DNA from: Pegea sp. RAD2-039
Taxonomy: Eukaryota > Chordata > Thaliacea > Salpida > Salpidae
Reading direction: 5' to 3'
DNA length: 64,000 bases
NCBI GenBank assembly: GCA_034620365.1
Contig: JAQGEQ010000084.1
Coordinates: 2,418,001-2,482,000 of the forward strand
Shown: positions 50,734 through 63,293 of the stretch, piece by piece
Layout: every line of letters begins with the position of its first letter
Position numbering within the stretch: position 1 is the first letter of the stretch
The notes under the pieces: generated by a model
Databases searched by the model: none
Seen by the model: the letters and a program-made list of their open reading frames with translations, nothing else
What the model was told of the DNA's origin: nothing
Program-made: the position numbers and the translations under genes

Positions 50734-51655
50734 ACGCTTAGATAAAACCAGTTTAAGCTCATTTGTTCTCTAGCAGATGGATTTTTTCTGGCATTCAATC
50801 ATTTAGTGTTTTATCTTATCTTAACATCTGTATGCACTGCGATATACTTGTTTGTGTTAATATTAATGCTTAATTAAATTACTCAAGTTTGTTTACGTTA
50901 GAAGTAGGTTTGCTTGTATTACGGAACTCTCTAATAGAATGTTTTTGCCATCTGAATTTTTTGTTGATGATATAGTCTTGTATTTGCTATCTTAGTTATT
51001 AAAACTGATACTATCCACCAATTTTGACTTTCGAAACCGTTTTTTCTCCTTCTTCTTGGCTTAATAACAAGTATAACTCTGTTTCGTTCTTGTTCTTTAT
51101 TCATTACTAGTCGTGGTAATAAATCTTAACTCCTTAAGCTCTGATTTTTATAGAAAGATTTGAATATTTTTTATAGTTATACTGTAGTCAAGTAATTACG
51201 ACTATCAAAGCAACTGCTTGCTCAGTATAATCGAGTTACTAGTACAAGATGTATTTTGTGATCTCTAATCTTTGCGATGGTTTCACGAGAACCTTAATTT
51301 AACTAACAAGCAATTGTGTCCGACTAGAAAAAGATGAAACTTATTTGCTGCTAAAACGTTTTATTGAAAGCAAACCAATTTTGGCTAACAAAGATAATTG
51401 CAAAAACTAATATTTTCAATTTTAAACTCAAATGACTAATCTAGATATAAAGCGCTCAAATTAAAAGTCTTGATTCAATTCACCACACTAAACATATTCT
51501 AAAACAATTGAGACTGTGAGACGAATAGAATGATTTTCACGACAGAAATTTTGAGGAATAGAAATTACAGCTTGAAACTCAACTGACGAAGCATTTGAAG
51601 AAAAGATCACATCTAATTAAAAATTCAGTGGTTGTCCTTTCCACCCAACTTCACC
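50734..51655. other. Convergent 3' region of PAIP2 and rhotekin
   Basis: Holds the 3'UTRs of two convergent genes. No further gene recognised. Confidence 0.55.
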
Positions 51656-54600
51656 TCATTTCTTACATACATTTAAAAGAGGAGAACGACTCTTTAGAGA
51701 TGAAGACAAACTTTCTTCATTGATGCTTGCTAAACTAACCTTTCTAGCACGCTCAAAACGCTTTTTCTCGATGTCAACTCGCGCATATAACGGTTCTTTG
51801 TTCTTTTCGACATGCTTTTTAGGAGGTAGCACCGGCACTCGACCAGCAGATGTCAACTTTTTTTCTTTAGGTGGAAGTTTTGGTGGATTTTGTGGTAGTT
51901 CAGATTGTCGAAAAACATTCGGAGAATCTGCTGATAATTGGCGGTAAACACAACGTCCATTTGCGGCTGCTTTCATTTCAACGTCCCGTTGTGAATTCTC
52001 TACTGCATGAAGATACGATCGACGAGGTGTGGGCTGAGGTCTGCCGGGAGATGGTCGATAAGATGTCTGTTTGTTAGTGGACAGGACTGAAGTGGAACAG
52101 GCTCTGGACCTGCTGGTCAGATTGTAGTTGGTACCAAAACCTTCATCTACTGACTGGCTGCGCAAGAAGTTTTGTTTGTTGTATACTTCTTTTAATAATG
52201 GGTGAATAGCAGCTGGTCTTAGAGGTGGTTTGCGGTCAGTATCTGTCAAATTAGTAGCTAGAGGTGGTTTGGTCCTGGTCCTACAAGTGAAACTGATATT
52301 TGATTTGTATGATTCAATAGTAGATTACCTTGAAGGTAAAGTGCTCCCTTTCTCATTACTTCGTTCTTCTAAAATATCATCTAGTGAAGATGCTGAAGAC
52401 ACACTGGTCTGTGCCGCGCGACGCTTCTTTCTGTAATTACGAATCGATCGATGAAATGATTTACAAATAAGCGAATCAACTGACATAAAGTTGACGGGCA
52501 GTTTTGGTAGCGGTGGTTTTGATGGGGGGCGTTCTTGTCGCTTTGCTGGTACCTCAGGCTTCACCTCCTCATAATTGTTACTCACCTTCAATTAATCAAA
52601 CATTTGACCTACTAACTGCTTGATGACGTCACAATTACGTCATCATCACACAACACACGAAAATTATCTTGCTGTATCATATTTTATGGCGATTAGTTTG
52701 AAAAACTCAAATTAACAGAAGAGTGAAGATGAGTGGTTAGATGAATGGCGACGATGACGTAATTACAAATAGCTCACGAAGGTTGGTGGTTGTGGGGCAA
52801 GTCGCTTCTTGTGGGTGCTTTCTTCATAACTGTTCAGACAACTATCTTCTGATTCAGAAAGAAAAGCGTCATCAGATCCTGAAGCTTCCGAACACAACTC
52901 TTTCTTGCTCTTTCCAAGTTGCCCTTCAGACGATGACGTCATCTCTGCGTAACCTAGCAACCGCGCATCGCTTCGACTAGAAGCAGGAGACTTTTGAAGA
53001 TTCTGTAGAAGATTTAGAATATGAAGAAAGATCAGATCAAGTGGAGGACAGCTGACCTTGGATGGTGTGGCCGATGTGAGTCCACCTGTGAATAAACTGG
53101 CCCAGGGCACTTCACTTTCGGTCAGTAAACGTCTGGCTATTGAGGACACTTTATCTGTGTCTTCATCTTCAATTTGTTCATCTTTATTCTTCATCATATC
53201 ACTTAGAGCTTTAGTTGGTGAAGCTAAATCTGGTGAAAGATGAAAATAACAACAAAATTTACCCAAAAAATATAAAATTAGAAAGATGTTGACGGATGAG
53301 TAACAAAGAAGAGATCTTGTGAAGATCAACTCACTTAATTGGTCGTAAATGAGGTTTTTACGAAATGATAAATTACACAAGACATCACTATCAGCTTCTA
53401 GCTTGCGCGGTGAAGCTATAAACATCGGTTCACGGTTGTTTTCTTCATTACGACAAGTCGACCCCCAAGCACAATAGTCAGTTTTGTGCTGACGAATTCC
53501 TCTGTAAAAGAACCAATCAAAAAGAAGCTAATTAGCCAATCAGCAGGCGAGTTTGCTTGTTGCTATTTAAAGCTTCTGTACAGCTTAAAACTTAATCTTC
53601 TGAAGCCAATTTGGCGTCTATTTGAACGTGAAAATGACGTAGATATGAAATAAACAGAAAAATCAATTGCAAATCATTAAACTATTTGATGACGTCACCA
53701 CGACAAAACAAAGCTCTTTGGCGACAGACAGTGTTGAGAGTAAAGAGAAACGGCGTTCGGCTGAATAGTGATTCTAACCTAATCCATTTGTTAGATTCGG
53801 TTTTGCTATCGGCGGCGAAGACGAATCGCTGCACAAAGTCGCGCACTTGGAAGCTATTGGCTCGTTTTTGTCGCGATTTCTCGATTTGATTTGTTTTGAT
53901 ATCCTGTTGATAGGAAGCAAGTTATTGAGATGAAAAAAATTGAAATGAAAATTCCATTCATAAAATGATTGAGTCACGTGACAACAAAAGTACTTTAGCA
54001 AGAATGTCGATAGCTAAGTAGGAATCCTTATAAGAAGCCTCTTCAGGGTTTTTCCATCCTCTTAAAAAACCGCTTTTCAGTTCACACCACAAATAACTCC
54101 AAGAAGGTGCAGAGGAGATCATTTCCTGAACGAATCACAGAGCAGTTTACATCACAGAAGATCTATTGGGTCCTCTCACCAAGTAATGAAGAAATCCGCT
54201 CATGGCGACCTCTGTCATACAATTAGGTTGGGCAGCTAGTCTGCACATGATACTGTCGTATAATGGCAAGTCAAGTGACGAATCAGAAAGCTTTTCGATA
54301 TCACGTGATCTAGCCACGTGGTCAATGTCATCTAATGTGAGTAGTAGTCGAGCTATCTTCTTGTATTGTGGCCCTCTATATGAAACTTTCAGTTTACTAT
54401 CTGCTGTTGATAGAAGTAACTTACTTCTCATAAGAAAGTTGGACTTTCTGTAAACAAAAACAGATTACTTCATCAGAAATAGAGAAGAAGAAAATAACAA
54501 ACTGTTCTATTGCTTCCTCGTTTGCTCCCTTCTTTGTAGCCAGTCCTATTGAGACGGTTGAGTAGTTTCTGAGGAGTAGCAGCTGATACAGAGACAATTG

Positions 54601-55604
54601 AACTAGACATTGGATGCGAGAAGACTTCAAGTGAGATGGTTGCCGCGTGACTAATTCTTTCACTGGATACAAAAAAGTAGTTTTGAAATTGTCGACAACA
54701 AAACGAACTTACAAGACGATGACGTCACTGAAAGAAATGTCAGTAGTCGCGCGGTCGATACAAACTAGCTCTGTGTCTTGGACTTCTGATTCAGCAGTGA
54801 GGACACAAAAGACCGCATGCTTGCTTGTATCTGATTGGTTGAAGTAAAGTTAGATGATAACAAGAAGAATATTATCGACTTGTACAACCTTTCAACTTGT
54901 TGCTTTTATGATAATCTTTCCAAAGTAAAGGTATTCGAATTTCTGTAGAAAAGTAACGAAGTTGACGGAAAGTTTCTGAGTTTTTGTTCACTTTATCAGG
55001 TAGCAACTACCTTTTAACTTCGATATTTTGCTTACTAACCTGATATTGCAATCCTTCCTTTACATATGCTGAAACCATCTGCTTTACTGTTAAAAAACAA
55101 CTGCAAATTAGTTCAAGTAAAACATTTGGAGACATTACAGAGATGTAAATTGAAAATGTCCAGATACTAATTGATTTCAACAAGTAAATTGACCCACATT
55201 TTACTACTACATGTCACTGTGTCTAGTACTTCAGCTGCCTTTAACTTTTGTAGTTCAGCTAAATAAGCAAAAGTTCTCGCGTTTGAAGTGAGTAGAGTTT
55301 TCGCAGCTTCCAACAGTTGATTCTCATGAGTACAAGCGGAGATAAGGCGAGTTGCTCCATCTCTGATCTTAATCTCCTTATCAAGTCGCTCTTGTAAACC
55401 TACGTGCTAAAAAAGGAGTTAAAAGTGAGATTTTATATATAATCAAGAACTTCAACTGAATTAATTAACGAAACAAACCTTTTTCAAACTGGAAACTATT
55501 TGACAGATATAAAAGAAATTCAAATCACTTAAAATTCTACCTACAGACCCATCACATAAATCTCTACATATTAATGATAACGGATTTTCATTGGAAGATT
55601 GCAT
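51656..55604 (-). CDS. RTKN: Rhotekin, Rho-binding scaffold protein
   Basis: Fourteen exons: 55604-55479, 55406-55198, 55086-55040, 54942-54889, 54830-54713, 54656-54503, 54443-54180, 54125-53994, 53903-53779, 53501-53335, 53229-53057, 53002-52778, 52585-52329 and 52280-51656. They total 2676 nt, 891 residues. The N-terminal HR1 Rho-binding coil at about 28-105 contains LQERLDKEIKIRDGATRLI and LTSNARTFAYLAELQKLKA. The anillin-homology region at about 115-325 contains EIRIPLLWKDY, VQDTELVCIDRATTDISF and LYDSIMCRLAAQPNCMTE. A PH domain at about 327-425 has its last-helix Trp in NKWIR. It is followed by the family segment ESEVPWASLFTGG. The long C terminus is Ser/Pro-rich with SH3-ligand-like runs (KPPLPKLP, PPKLPPKEKK, VPVLPPKK). 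It is longer than vertebrate rhotekins (about 560-610 residues), mainly through this tail. Expected roles are Rho signalling, septin organisation and polarity. Confidence 0.93.
52624..54727. promoter_or_regulatory. Cluster of TGACGTCA (CRE/ATF-type) octamers
   Basis: The perfect palindrome TGACGTCA occurs at 52624-52631, 52934-52941, 53690-53697 and 54720-54727. Near matches are TTACGTCA (52635-52642) and TGACGTAA (52755-52762). The copies at 52934 and 54720 lie in coding exons of rhotekin, the others in introns. This is the classical binding site of CREB/ATF bZIP factors. Whether it is used here is unknown. Confidence 0.45.
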
Positions 55605-58149
55605 TCTGATATTTTATCACTTTTAAAGCATCATTTTTGTCTACTTTTTCATAAAACTATTAATAAGCCTTGTTAGAACATAATAGAATTCAATCACATA
55701 AAAAATAAATAAAGATTATTTTATAAATTGATTTATTATACATAAGATACACTAACCAGTAAATCTAATTGAAAATCTTGTTGAGAAAAAGTGGTTTGAT
55801 TTAAAAACTCTTTTGGAAGTTGTTTCTCATAGCAGCAATTGATTTGATTATTTCCTGACTGACTAGTGGCTGACTATTCAATTTCATTTACACAAATATA
55901 TTTTTCAGCTAAAACTCACCATAAAACAATAACTTGGCTAATAAATAAGATTTTTTATTATTTCTTTGTTAGGGAATATTATCAATTCTTTGAATTGTTC
56001 AATTTTTAAGATATTTTCTACTTTTAAATGAAATGATAATTTAACGTAACAATTCTTTAAACTTGCTTCTTGCCATATTCTAATTTATAATAAACTTTTT
56101 TGCTCAAATTTTATAGAATCTTAAGTAATATTCAGTGATTACACAATAAATAAATCCTTCATAAAACTTAAAAAAAAACAATTCGTAATTAAACAACTTA
56201 AATATACAAAAACTATACATCATTAACTACACATCTTCTCACTAATGAGAAAACAATATCTGTTAGTAATAAAAAAAGGTTTTGAGCTAAAAATTATTAA
56301 GTTTCTAAAATAAAAGTGACACTATTTGATAAAATTATTCTTAACTAGAACAATTTATACTATAATGAAGTTTGAATTGTTCAACTATAAAAAGATCAAT
56401 TGAATAACCAACCAGTTGTTCGTGTATTCGTTTTTTCTTTTCTTTTAACCGTAAACTACAATTGAGTTCATCCCCTCTTTTAAAACAATTTTGTTTTGGA
56501 CGTTTAGGAGCCGACATATAATATTTTTCTGTATAAACTTGAAATATTAATCACTTTATTTAATTTATAAATTTTTAATTCATTCAAAAAAACAAAATTA
56601 CATAATTATAAAAGTTAAACAATTAATTGTTTAGATTTTGATAATTATAAAATATAAATACAGGGAAAAATTTCATACCTACTATTATTAAAAATATTAA
56701 ATATGTTTTGTAACTGACTAATAATTAATTTATTTAGAAAAATTATCAAAACTTTTCACTGAAAATAATAAATTATTTACCTTTCAAACAACTAGGAACT
56801 TCATGAAAAGAAAACAAGATTTTTTGCTAAAAGCAAAATTAAAAGCAAAAAAATTGATTATTTGACAAAAGAAAATATTTCTGAAAATATTGTTTATAAA
56901 TCAACTTTGAAATAATTCACTAAAGGCTTAGAAATAAACTTTATTTTAAATAGAATTTCATTTTATTATTTATACTTTAATAAAATTGATATTTAATTGT
57001 TTAATTAAAGATTTTAATCAATCCTAATTAAAAAACAAATCTTAATTCAAAGATTGAAATTTACATTGAAATTAAATAAAACTATTTTATAAAAATAATT
57101 ATGATCAATAATATTTTTTTACTTAAATGATAAGTTATTTAAAAAAATAGAAAAACATTCTATTTATTGAATGATCAACAGCATTAAAATCAAGTTATTT
57201 TAAGATTTCAGAATAAAGTTTGATATTCAGATACAGAATAGTTTTGGTATAGGTTTGGTTTTAAAATTTCAAATTTACCTCGCAGTTTTAAGTGGTAAAT
57301 AAAGTTGTTGTTTACAAAATTGGCCATAATTATTTAGCAATTAAAACTGAAATTTTAAATATGGTGTAATAAAGCTAATTTAAAAGCTATTATGTTCAAC
57401 TCCAATCTATATAATGTACTATCAAGTTGAAGATTATGAAAAATCATTATTTTAGTAAAAACTGTACAAATAAGCTCTATTCTATTTTTGTTACTATTTT
57501 TAACTTATTATTAAAAGAGTCATCAACTAATCAGCCTAAAGTGTTGCAAAGATTGATTAAACTTTTCAAAGTCTGTTTATCATAAACTTCTCAGATAAAA
57601 AGATACATTTTAGCATTTAAGTGCATCTTAGTAAGAGACGTATTTATGATTTGTATAGTCAATTTGACCTAGCGATTTTTTTTAAACTTACACGTGTGTA
57701 GCACAAAAATAGAATGAAAACAAAGTTTCATTTTCATGGAAAAATGTTATTCTTTTCTTTAAAAGTTTTAGGTGAATTCGGAGGCTTGTGAACGTTAAAA
57801 AGCTTTAGTTACTTCTATAACAATTTTTTGATAAATTTTAGGCTTTGATCTGTTTTAGAGATCAAGTTTTTAATTTTGATTCATTCTTGTTCTCTCAATA
57901 AAATTGCTTTAAAATCGCATTTTGCTTCAGTTTCAGTTTAATTGTCAAATAATATATTCTATTCAATTAATATTTATTATTTTTATTTAACTTTTTATTT
58001 TCAAACTTGCAAAAGGTGAGGCCATTAAACTTTGCTACTTGGAATAAAATTGTCCTTATTTATTTCATGTACTGTAATTTTATTACTTTTTATCAACCTC
58101 TATTCTTTCGAAATACTATAGTACTAGTAGTAGTAGGCAGATAACAGCC
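55605..58149. other. Upstream region of rhotekin, otherwise featureless
   Basis: Apart from the alternative first exon at 56413-56517, this is uniformly AT-rich, with no gene, RNA or repeat recognised. Confidence 0.5.
56413..56517 (-). CDS. RTKN: Alternative first coding exon of rhotekin
   Basis: ATG at 56517 opens 35 codons ending exactly at a donor (CAACTG then GTTGGT) in phase 0, the same phase as the exon at 55604-55479. Either can therefore splice to the HR1 exon at 55406. The peptide begins MSAPKRPKQNCFKRG and ends in a Lys-rich helix (KEKKKRIHEQL). As I recall, mammalian rhotekin also has one isoform starting with an FKRG-containing exon and another with an exon like LEDLNMLYIRQMALSLE. 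The downstream exon here (SDLNFFYICQIVSSLKK) matches the second type. Confidence 0.65.
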
Positions 58150-58341
58150 ATGCTGTGAGTCAAGGCAAAACTAATGAAAATCCAGTTGTTGCCTATGCAG
58201 CAAGATTCCACTCTCCATACCAACAAGGTATGCAGCGGAACAGAAGGACTGGTGCAGCTACGCCCGACTGGCGTCTCAGGAGCTGTTTGAAACACACTGA
58301 GTGAAACAATGAACTACCTACGAGGCTCCAACTACGGCTTT
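58150..58341 (-). repeat. SINE body, 5'-truncated copy
   Basis: Matches the body of the SINE at 33838-34080 in the same orientation, sharing for example AAGGTATGCAGCGGAA and ATCCAGTTGTTG. The tRNA-like head is absent here. Confidence 0.7.
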
Positions 58342-60330
58342 AAATTCGGATTTTTCCTTCATTTTAGAAGTGTTTTCAAACTCACATGGCCCTTCTACTC
58401 GATTTTATGTAGGACTTCTTCTGTATTTATACTGCATAATAAGATCTAAACTCTTTAACTCTGTAACTATTTACAATGCTATAATACAAGATATTTTTTG
58501 CGTACTAACTACTGAAAACCAGTCTGGAAAAATTTTAATTACTTTTTTAAAAACTTTTTTAAACAATTTTAATTTGTATATGCCGTATAGTATTATGTTT
58601 AGAAGTTCGACACATTTTATTGAGACTTTTTAACTTTTTATACAAAGAAGGAAACATTTAAGATGATGACAAGCATAAAAATGGACAAAAAAAAGTTATT
58701 GCTCAACCAATTGGCACAATTTTTATAATTTTTAAGTACTTAAAGTCGATTTTGTTTAAATAAAAAATAAAAAATGTAATAAGCTGATTTATCTCATATA
58801 TAAAAAGTTTTTTTGTAGTTGGAAAATTCTGCTTTAATTTTATTTACGATTACTATATCGACTGAAATATATTCAAACCTTGAATAAATTTAAGACTTTC
58901 AGCTTGTTTGTTTTGAAATTTTTTATGATGTTTTTAAAGGTAAACTTAAGCAATTAATTCAATTTAGTTTAAAACTCTATTAAACAAAAATTTCTGCTTA
59001 AAAATCTTTATTTTATATTTTATTTATTTTATATTCATCATCTTAGTTTATTGAATAAAACTATCGAAGAATTTATAGAAATCCATTAACGCATTTTTGA
59101 AAGCAAACAGTTTAATCACTTCAAAAACCTTCAAATAATGTTTTTATCAAAATGCATTTTGTTTACTATTAATTAAAAGTTGCTTTCAAAGCTTACTTTA
59201 AAAATTGAGTAAACAAAAACTCATTCAGTTGACATTTACGACGCTTATTAACTCCGGAGATTACAGTCGTGAAATAACTTTGTAAAAAAAAGCTTCAATT
59301 AGATGATATCATCATATTATTTGATTTAACTTTCTAAAAAGAGAAATCAAAGAGATAGAAATCATAAGGGCGCTTTAATAAGAGTTTTTAAGCTGCTTAG
59401 ACTTATTTTAACTCAATTTATTCAACTTGGTTATTATTGATTTTTTTAGTCTGACAAAACTGCTCCAAGAATTTATTCAAGTAATAAAACTAGTTTAGTA
59501 AAGTTGATTTCAGATCAGTTAAGTTGAAAATTTGTATCATACTAAAGTTTGTTAGATAATAGTAAATAAAGTAGATTTAGTAGAAAATTAGAAAAAAATA
59601 TGAATTTAAAAACAAACTTAGGGACCAATCAGATGAATATGTAGTAAAATTGATAATATATTTCACAATTGTGGTTTATTACTACTAAGGCATTTTTTAT
59701 GATATATATTTTGTTTTGTTCTAATAATTATATACAAATCTTTAACTAATATTTTTTTAATTTAAGAAAATACTTTAAAATGGTTTGTTCTGTAATTTAA
59801 ACAAGAAATCTACTATTAATGAAATGTTAGAACGTGTGAACTACTGAACAAAGTCGATTGTAAAAGTAAATATTGATTTAAGTAGAGTAAGTTTTTATGA
59901 ATTCTTATATAGTTGTCTTCTGTTTTGACTATCAACTAAATACTAGTTCAAAGGTGTACAAATTAGTATTCTTGATTACTTTTATTTTCTACAAATCGTC
60001 TAACTTATTTGTAAAAGTTGTTTCGTTTTATCAAAATATTAGTTTAGTTGTTCAAAATATGTAAAAAATGTTTAATCATTTATTTCAGCTGTTGATTTTG
60101 TGTTACGTTTTTAAGTTTTATTTTAAGTTTTTATTTTATGATTATAATTGTTCGTTAAAAGAAATAAAACTCAAATACTGAAACTAAAGGTGTTTATCAT
60201 ATACAGATAAATTTTTAGACTTTCTGGTATAAGTTTGAAGAAATCATTTAACCAGATTACTTATTTCAGTTACACTGATATTGTGAAATACTTTTATCAC
60301 GTGTTTTTTGTGCTTTTATAGCTTTCCAAC
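58342..60330. other. Intergenic upstream of the carboxypeptidase
   Basis: AT-rich. The open frame 58370-58633 has no recognisable features. A promoter for the downstream gene is presumed but no clear element was seen. Confidence 0.5.
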
Positions 60331-63269
60331 ATGGTTCAAATAAACAACAATTTCAAACTGTATTTTACGACAATTTTTTTTCTAAAATTTTTTTTCTGTT
60401 TTACGAGTGCTGAAGTTTCAGTAGGGTAAGATAATCTTCTAGTTTTGTAATTATTTTTTTAAACTATATTGAATAGTTATAACCAATTTACTATAAAACG
60501 AAATTATTTATTGATGACATCTGCTAGCTACTTTCATAAACTGTTTTTTTATATAATAAATGATTGATGCTGAATCTTTAGAAGTTTGATTTTTATAGAG
60601 ATAGGTTATGGCGCATCTCTTCTTATGAAGGCAAATCTTTTCATTTTCTTAAGTCAATTCCGTCAGATTTTGTTGTAAGTTTTAAATTTGGAAATACTTT
60701 TTACGTCAAAAAAGTTTAAAAGTAGCGACGTTTAGAATAGAAATAGTTTTACATAAATATAAATGTTATGTAGATTTTATTGTAATTTGACAATTAAGTT
60801 AAAAGCTGAAACTATCAAAAAATGTATTTAGTTGATAATACTAGAGTTGTACAAACACAGGTTTTAGATAAAGTTATCTTAAATGAAATCATTAGTCATT
60901 TATTTCATGAGAAATTTATTCCGGTGAATTTTTGAAATGAACAACTTTTAGAAGAGTATTTTTATTTCATTTAGAAACTTTTTTAAAACAAGAATTTGAA
61001 GTTTGAAAGATTATTTGCTCTTGTAGCAGTTTTTCAAAATTGAAGTTAAAATCATAATCATATAATTTCTATGAAACAATTGAACCAAAATAATAACTGT
61101 ATTAATAACAATTTGTTGCTAGAAAGAAGTATGGAAAGTTGCTACAAACAACAGACCTTTTGCTGATGTGGTTGTCTCTAAAGCAGATGAGCAAAAACTG
61201 AAGAACTTCCTCCGGAGAAAAGATCTCAATTACGAAGTATTGACTTCAAATTTAAAATCAATATCTTCTCACTCCAACTCAAATCGCCCTGACCAGCTGG
61301 TTGCTTCTCTTCATGATTTCAATTACGAAGTTTATCACACTTACAACGAAGTGAGCTTATACTAGTCTAGTAAATAAAAGTTCCATAATCAGTTTTTAAA
61401 TATTTAACCAGATATGGCGATGGATGGATTTGATTGCTGCTGACTTTGATAAAGTCAAGAAAGTTCAAATTGGGGTGACATATGAGGGAAGACCTATTTA
61501 TGCTTTAATCACTAAATCTGATTCAGCTGATCAAAAACCAACAATTTATTTTGATGCTCTTGCCCATTCAAGAGAATGGATCACTACGGCTGCCACAATG
61601 TACTCTTTTTACGAAGTAAAAATTAGCAATCTGTCAAAACTACTATTACCAATAAAGTTAAAAGAAATTATTTACTTTAACATTTTGTAGATACTAAAAA
61701 ACGATACTTTGATGGACATGGTGGACTGGGTTTACGTGCCAATGGTCAATATTGATGGGTATGCTTTTACTTGGGTAAGTTTCTTATTAATTATTAGTTG
61801 AAATTTAAAATTGTTTATTTGTAGACGGAAAACAACAGACTTTGGAGGAAGAACAGACGACAAGGGACGAGGCTCACTTGTGATGGAGTCGACATCAATA
61901 GAAACTGGGATTTTCACTGGGGAGGTGTGTGAACAAGCTCTTCAGTTTTGTCTTAGTACTCTTAGCAGTACACTACAGATATTTAATCTCATGTAGATGA
62001 TTAGAGTAAGTTTTTTAGATAGCTCTAGATAGCAAACAGCTGAATTCAGTTACATTAAACTGAAGCTTATAGCTAAATTACATTTTGATGCAAGGTAACT
62101 ATCGGTTATTTTCAAATAATTTGAGTTTTAGTATCCTGTTTTCCATTTTATACTTTTAACTATTCAATAGATCTATAAAATATAATTTGTTTTTAGAGGT
62201 ATTTGGTGCTTCTAGCGAAGAACCATGTGTAGAGAACTATTTTGGATGCTCAGCTTTTTCTGAACCAGAAGCACGTCACCGTGCTGAATACTTACTAAAA
62301 AACAAAAACAGAATTAAGGCTTTTGTTACTTTTCACTCGTATGCACAAGTCATCATTTATCCCTATAACTACAACGTCTCTTTGAAACCCGATAACTTCC
62401 AGATTCAGGTAAGTTCTTTTAATCACTAAGCAGATTTGCTTCATTTGAAGCTGTAGAGAAAGTATAATACCTTTTCTTATCATTCAAAAAACTAAATTGA
62501 CTTGCAAAGTAATTTTTAATTCACTGCATCTATAACAAAGCTGTTGAAAGATGGATTCAACCGCAAATAGAAGAAGTATGTTTTAAAACAAAGCTAGAAG
62601 TGTATTATAGATTATTCTAATAGGGTCTAAATTAAGCCTTAAAATATCCAATTAAATCTGAGTATTAGACAATATCTCATAAGTTTTCAAAGTAAAAATA
62701 GTATAATCTCGACTTTTCGAATTATTAAACTTTCAACATTTGGCGAGGGATTCAAAATGAACTTTTAATAATCAGCAATTGAAAAATTAACCTTTTAATC
62801 AAAATATTATTACTTTTTAAAGGATAATATTGCAAATGAGATGAGTAAGGCGATGTACACTATAAATGGAACAATATATGAGCATGGACAGGCTGCTACA
62901 ATAATGTGTAAGTTACTAGCAAACAATTTTGTAGCATTCAAGAAGTTATACTTCAGTTTACGTTTGGTCTTAACATACTAGTTAACAAACTCCGAATAAA
63001 ATGTTCAAATTTATTAAAAATCTCCAAAAGTCTGTAAAACAGAATCAATTTTTTGATTCATTTTTTACATTTCAGATGAGGCATCTGGGATTTCTACGGA
63101 CTGGGTCCAATCAGTTTGCGGTATTGATATCAACTTTACTATCGAATTGAGAGATACAGGAAAATATGGATTTATTTTACCGGAAGATCAAATACTTCCA
63201 ACGGGAAAAGAAGCTCTCATAGGATTGCAGGTTCTTGCAGAGAATGTTAGATCACTTTATGGACTGTGA
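60331..63269 (+). CDS. Secreted zinc metallocarboxypeptidase, M14A (carboxypeptidase A/B type)
   Basis: Nine exons (60331-60425, 60599-60674, 61123-61350, 61412-61615, 61691-61774, 61825-61924, 62197-62408, 62823-62907, 63076-63269), 1278 nt, 425 residues. It is a secreted proenzyme removing C-terminal residues from peptides. It has a signal peptide at 1-28, a propeptide at about 29-125 and the catalytic domain after that. Zinc ligands are His185 and Glu188 (AHSREW, usually HAREW) and His309 (FHSYAQ). Substrate-binding Arg237, the Asn254-Arg255 pair (DINRNW), Tyr362 and the catalytic base Glu385 (FTIELRDTG) are all present, so it should be active. The residue aligned with specificity position 255 is Thr369 (STDW), neither the Ile of A-type nor the Asp of B-type. 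Four introns are 50-75 bp or close to that. Confidence 0.95.
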
Positions 63270-63287
63270 TTATTATTTTTGTGAAAG

Positions 63288-63293
63288 AATAAA
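63288..63293 (+). terminator. Poly(A) signal AATAAA of the carboxypeptidase
   Basis: Canonical hexamer 19 nt after the stop codon, implying a very short 3'UTR. Confidence 0.6.
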
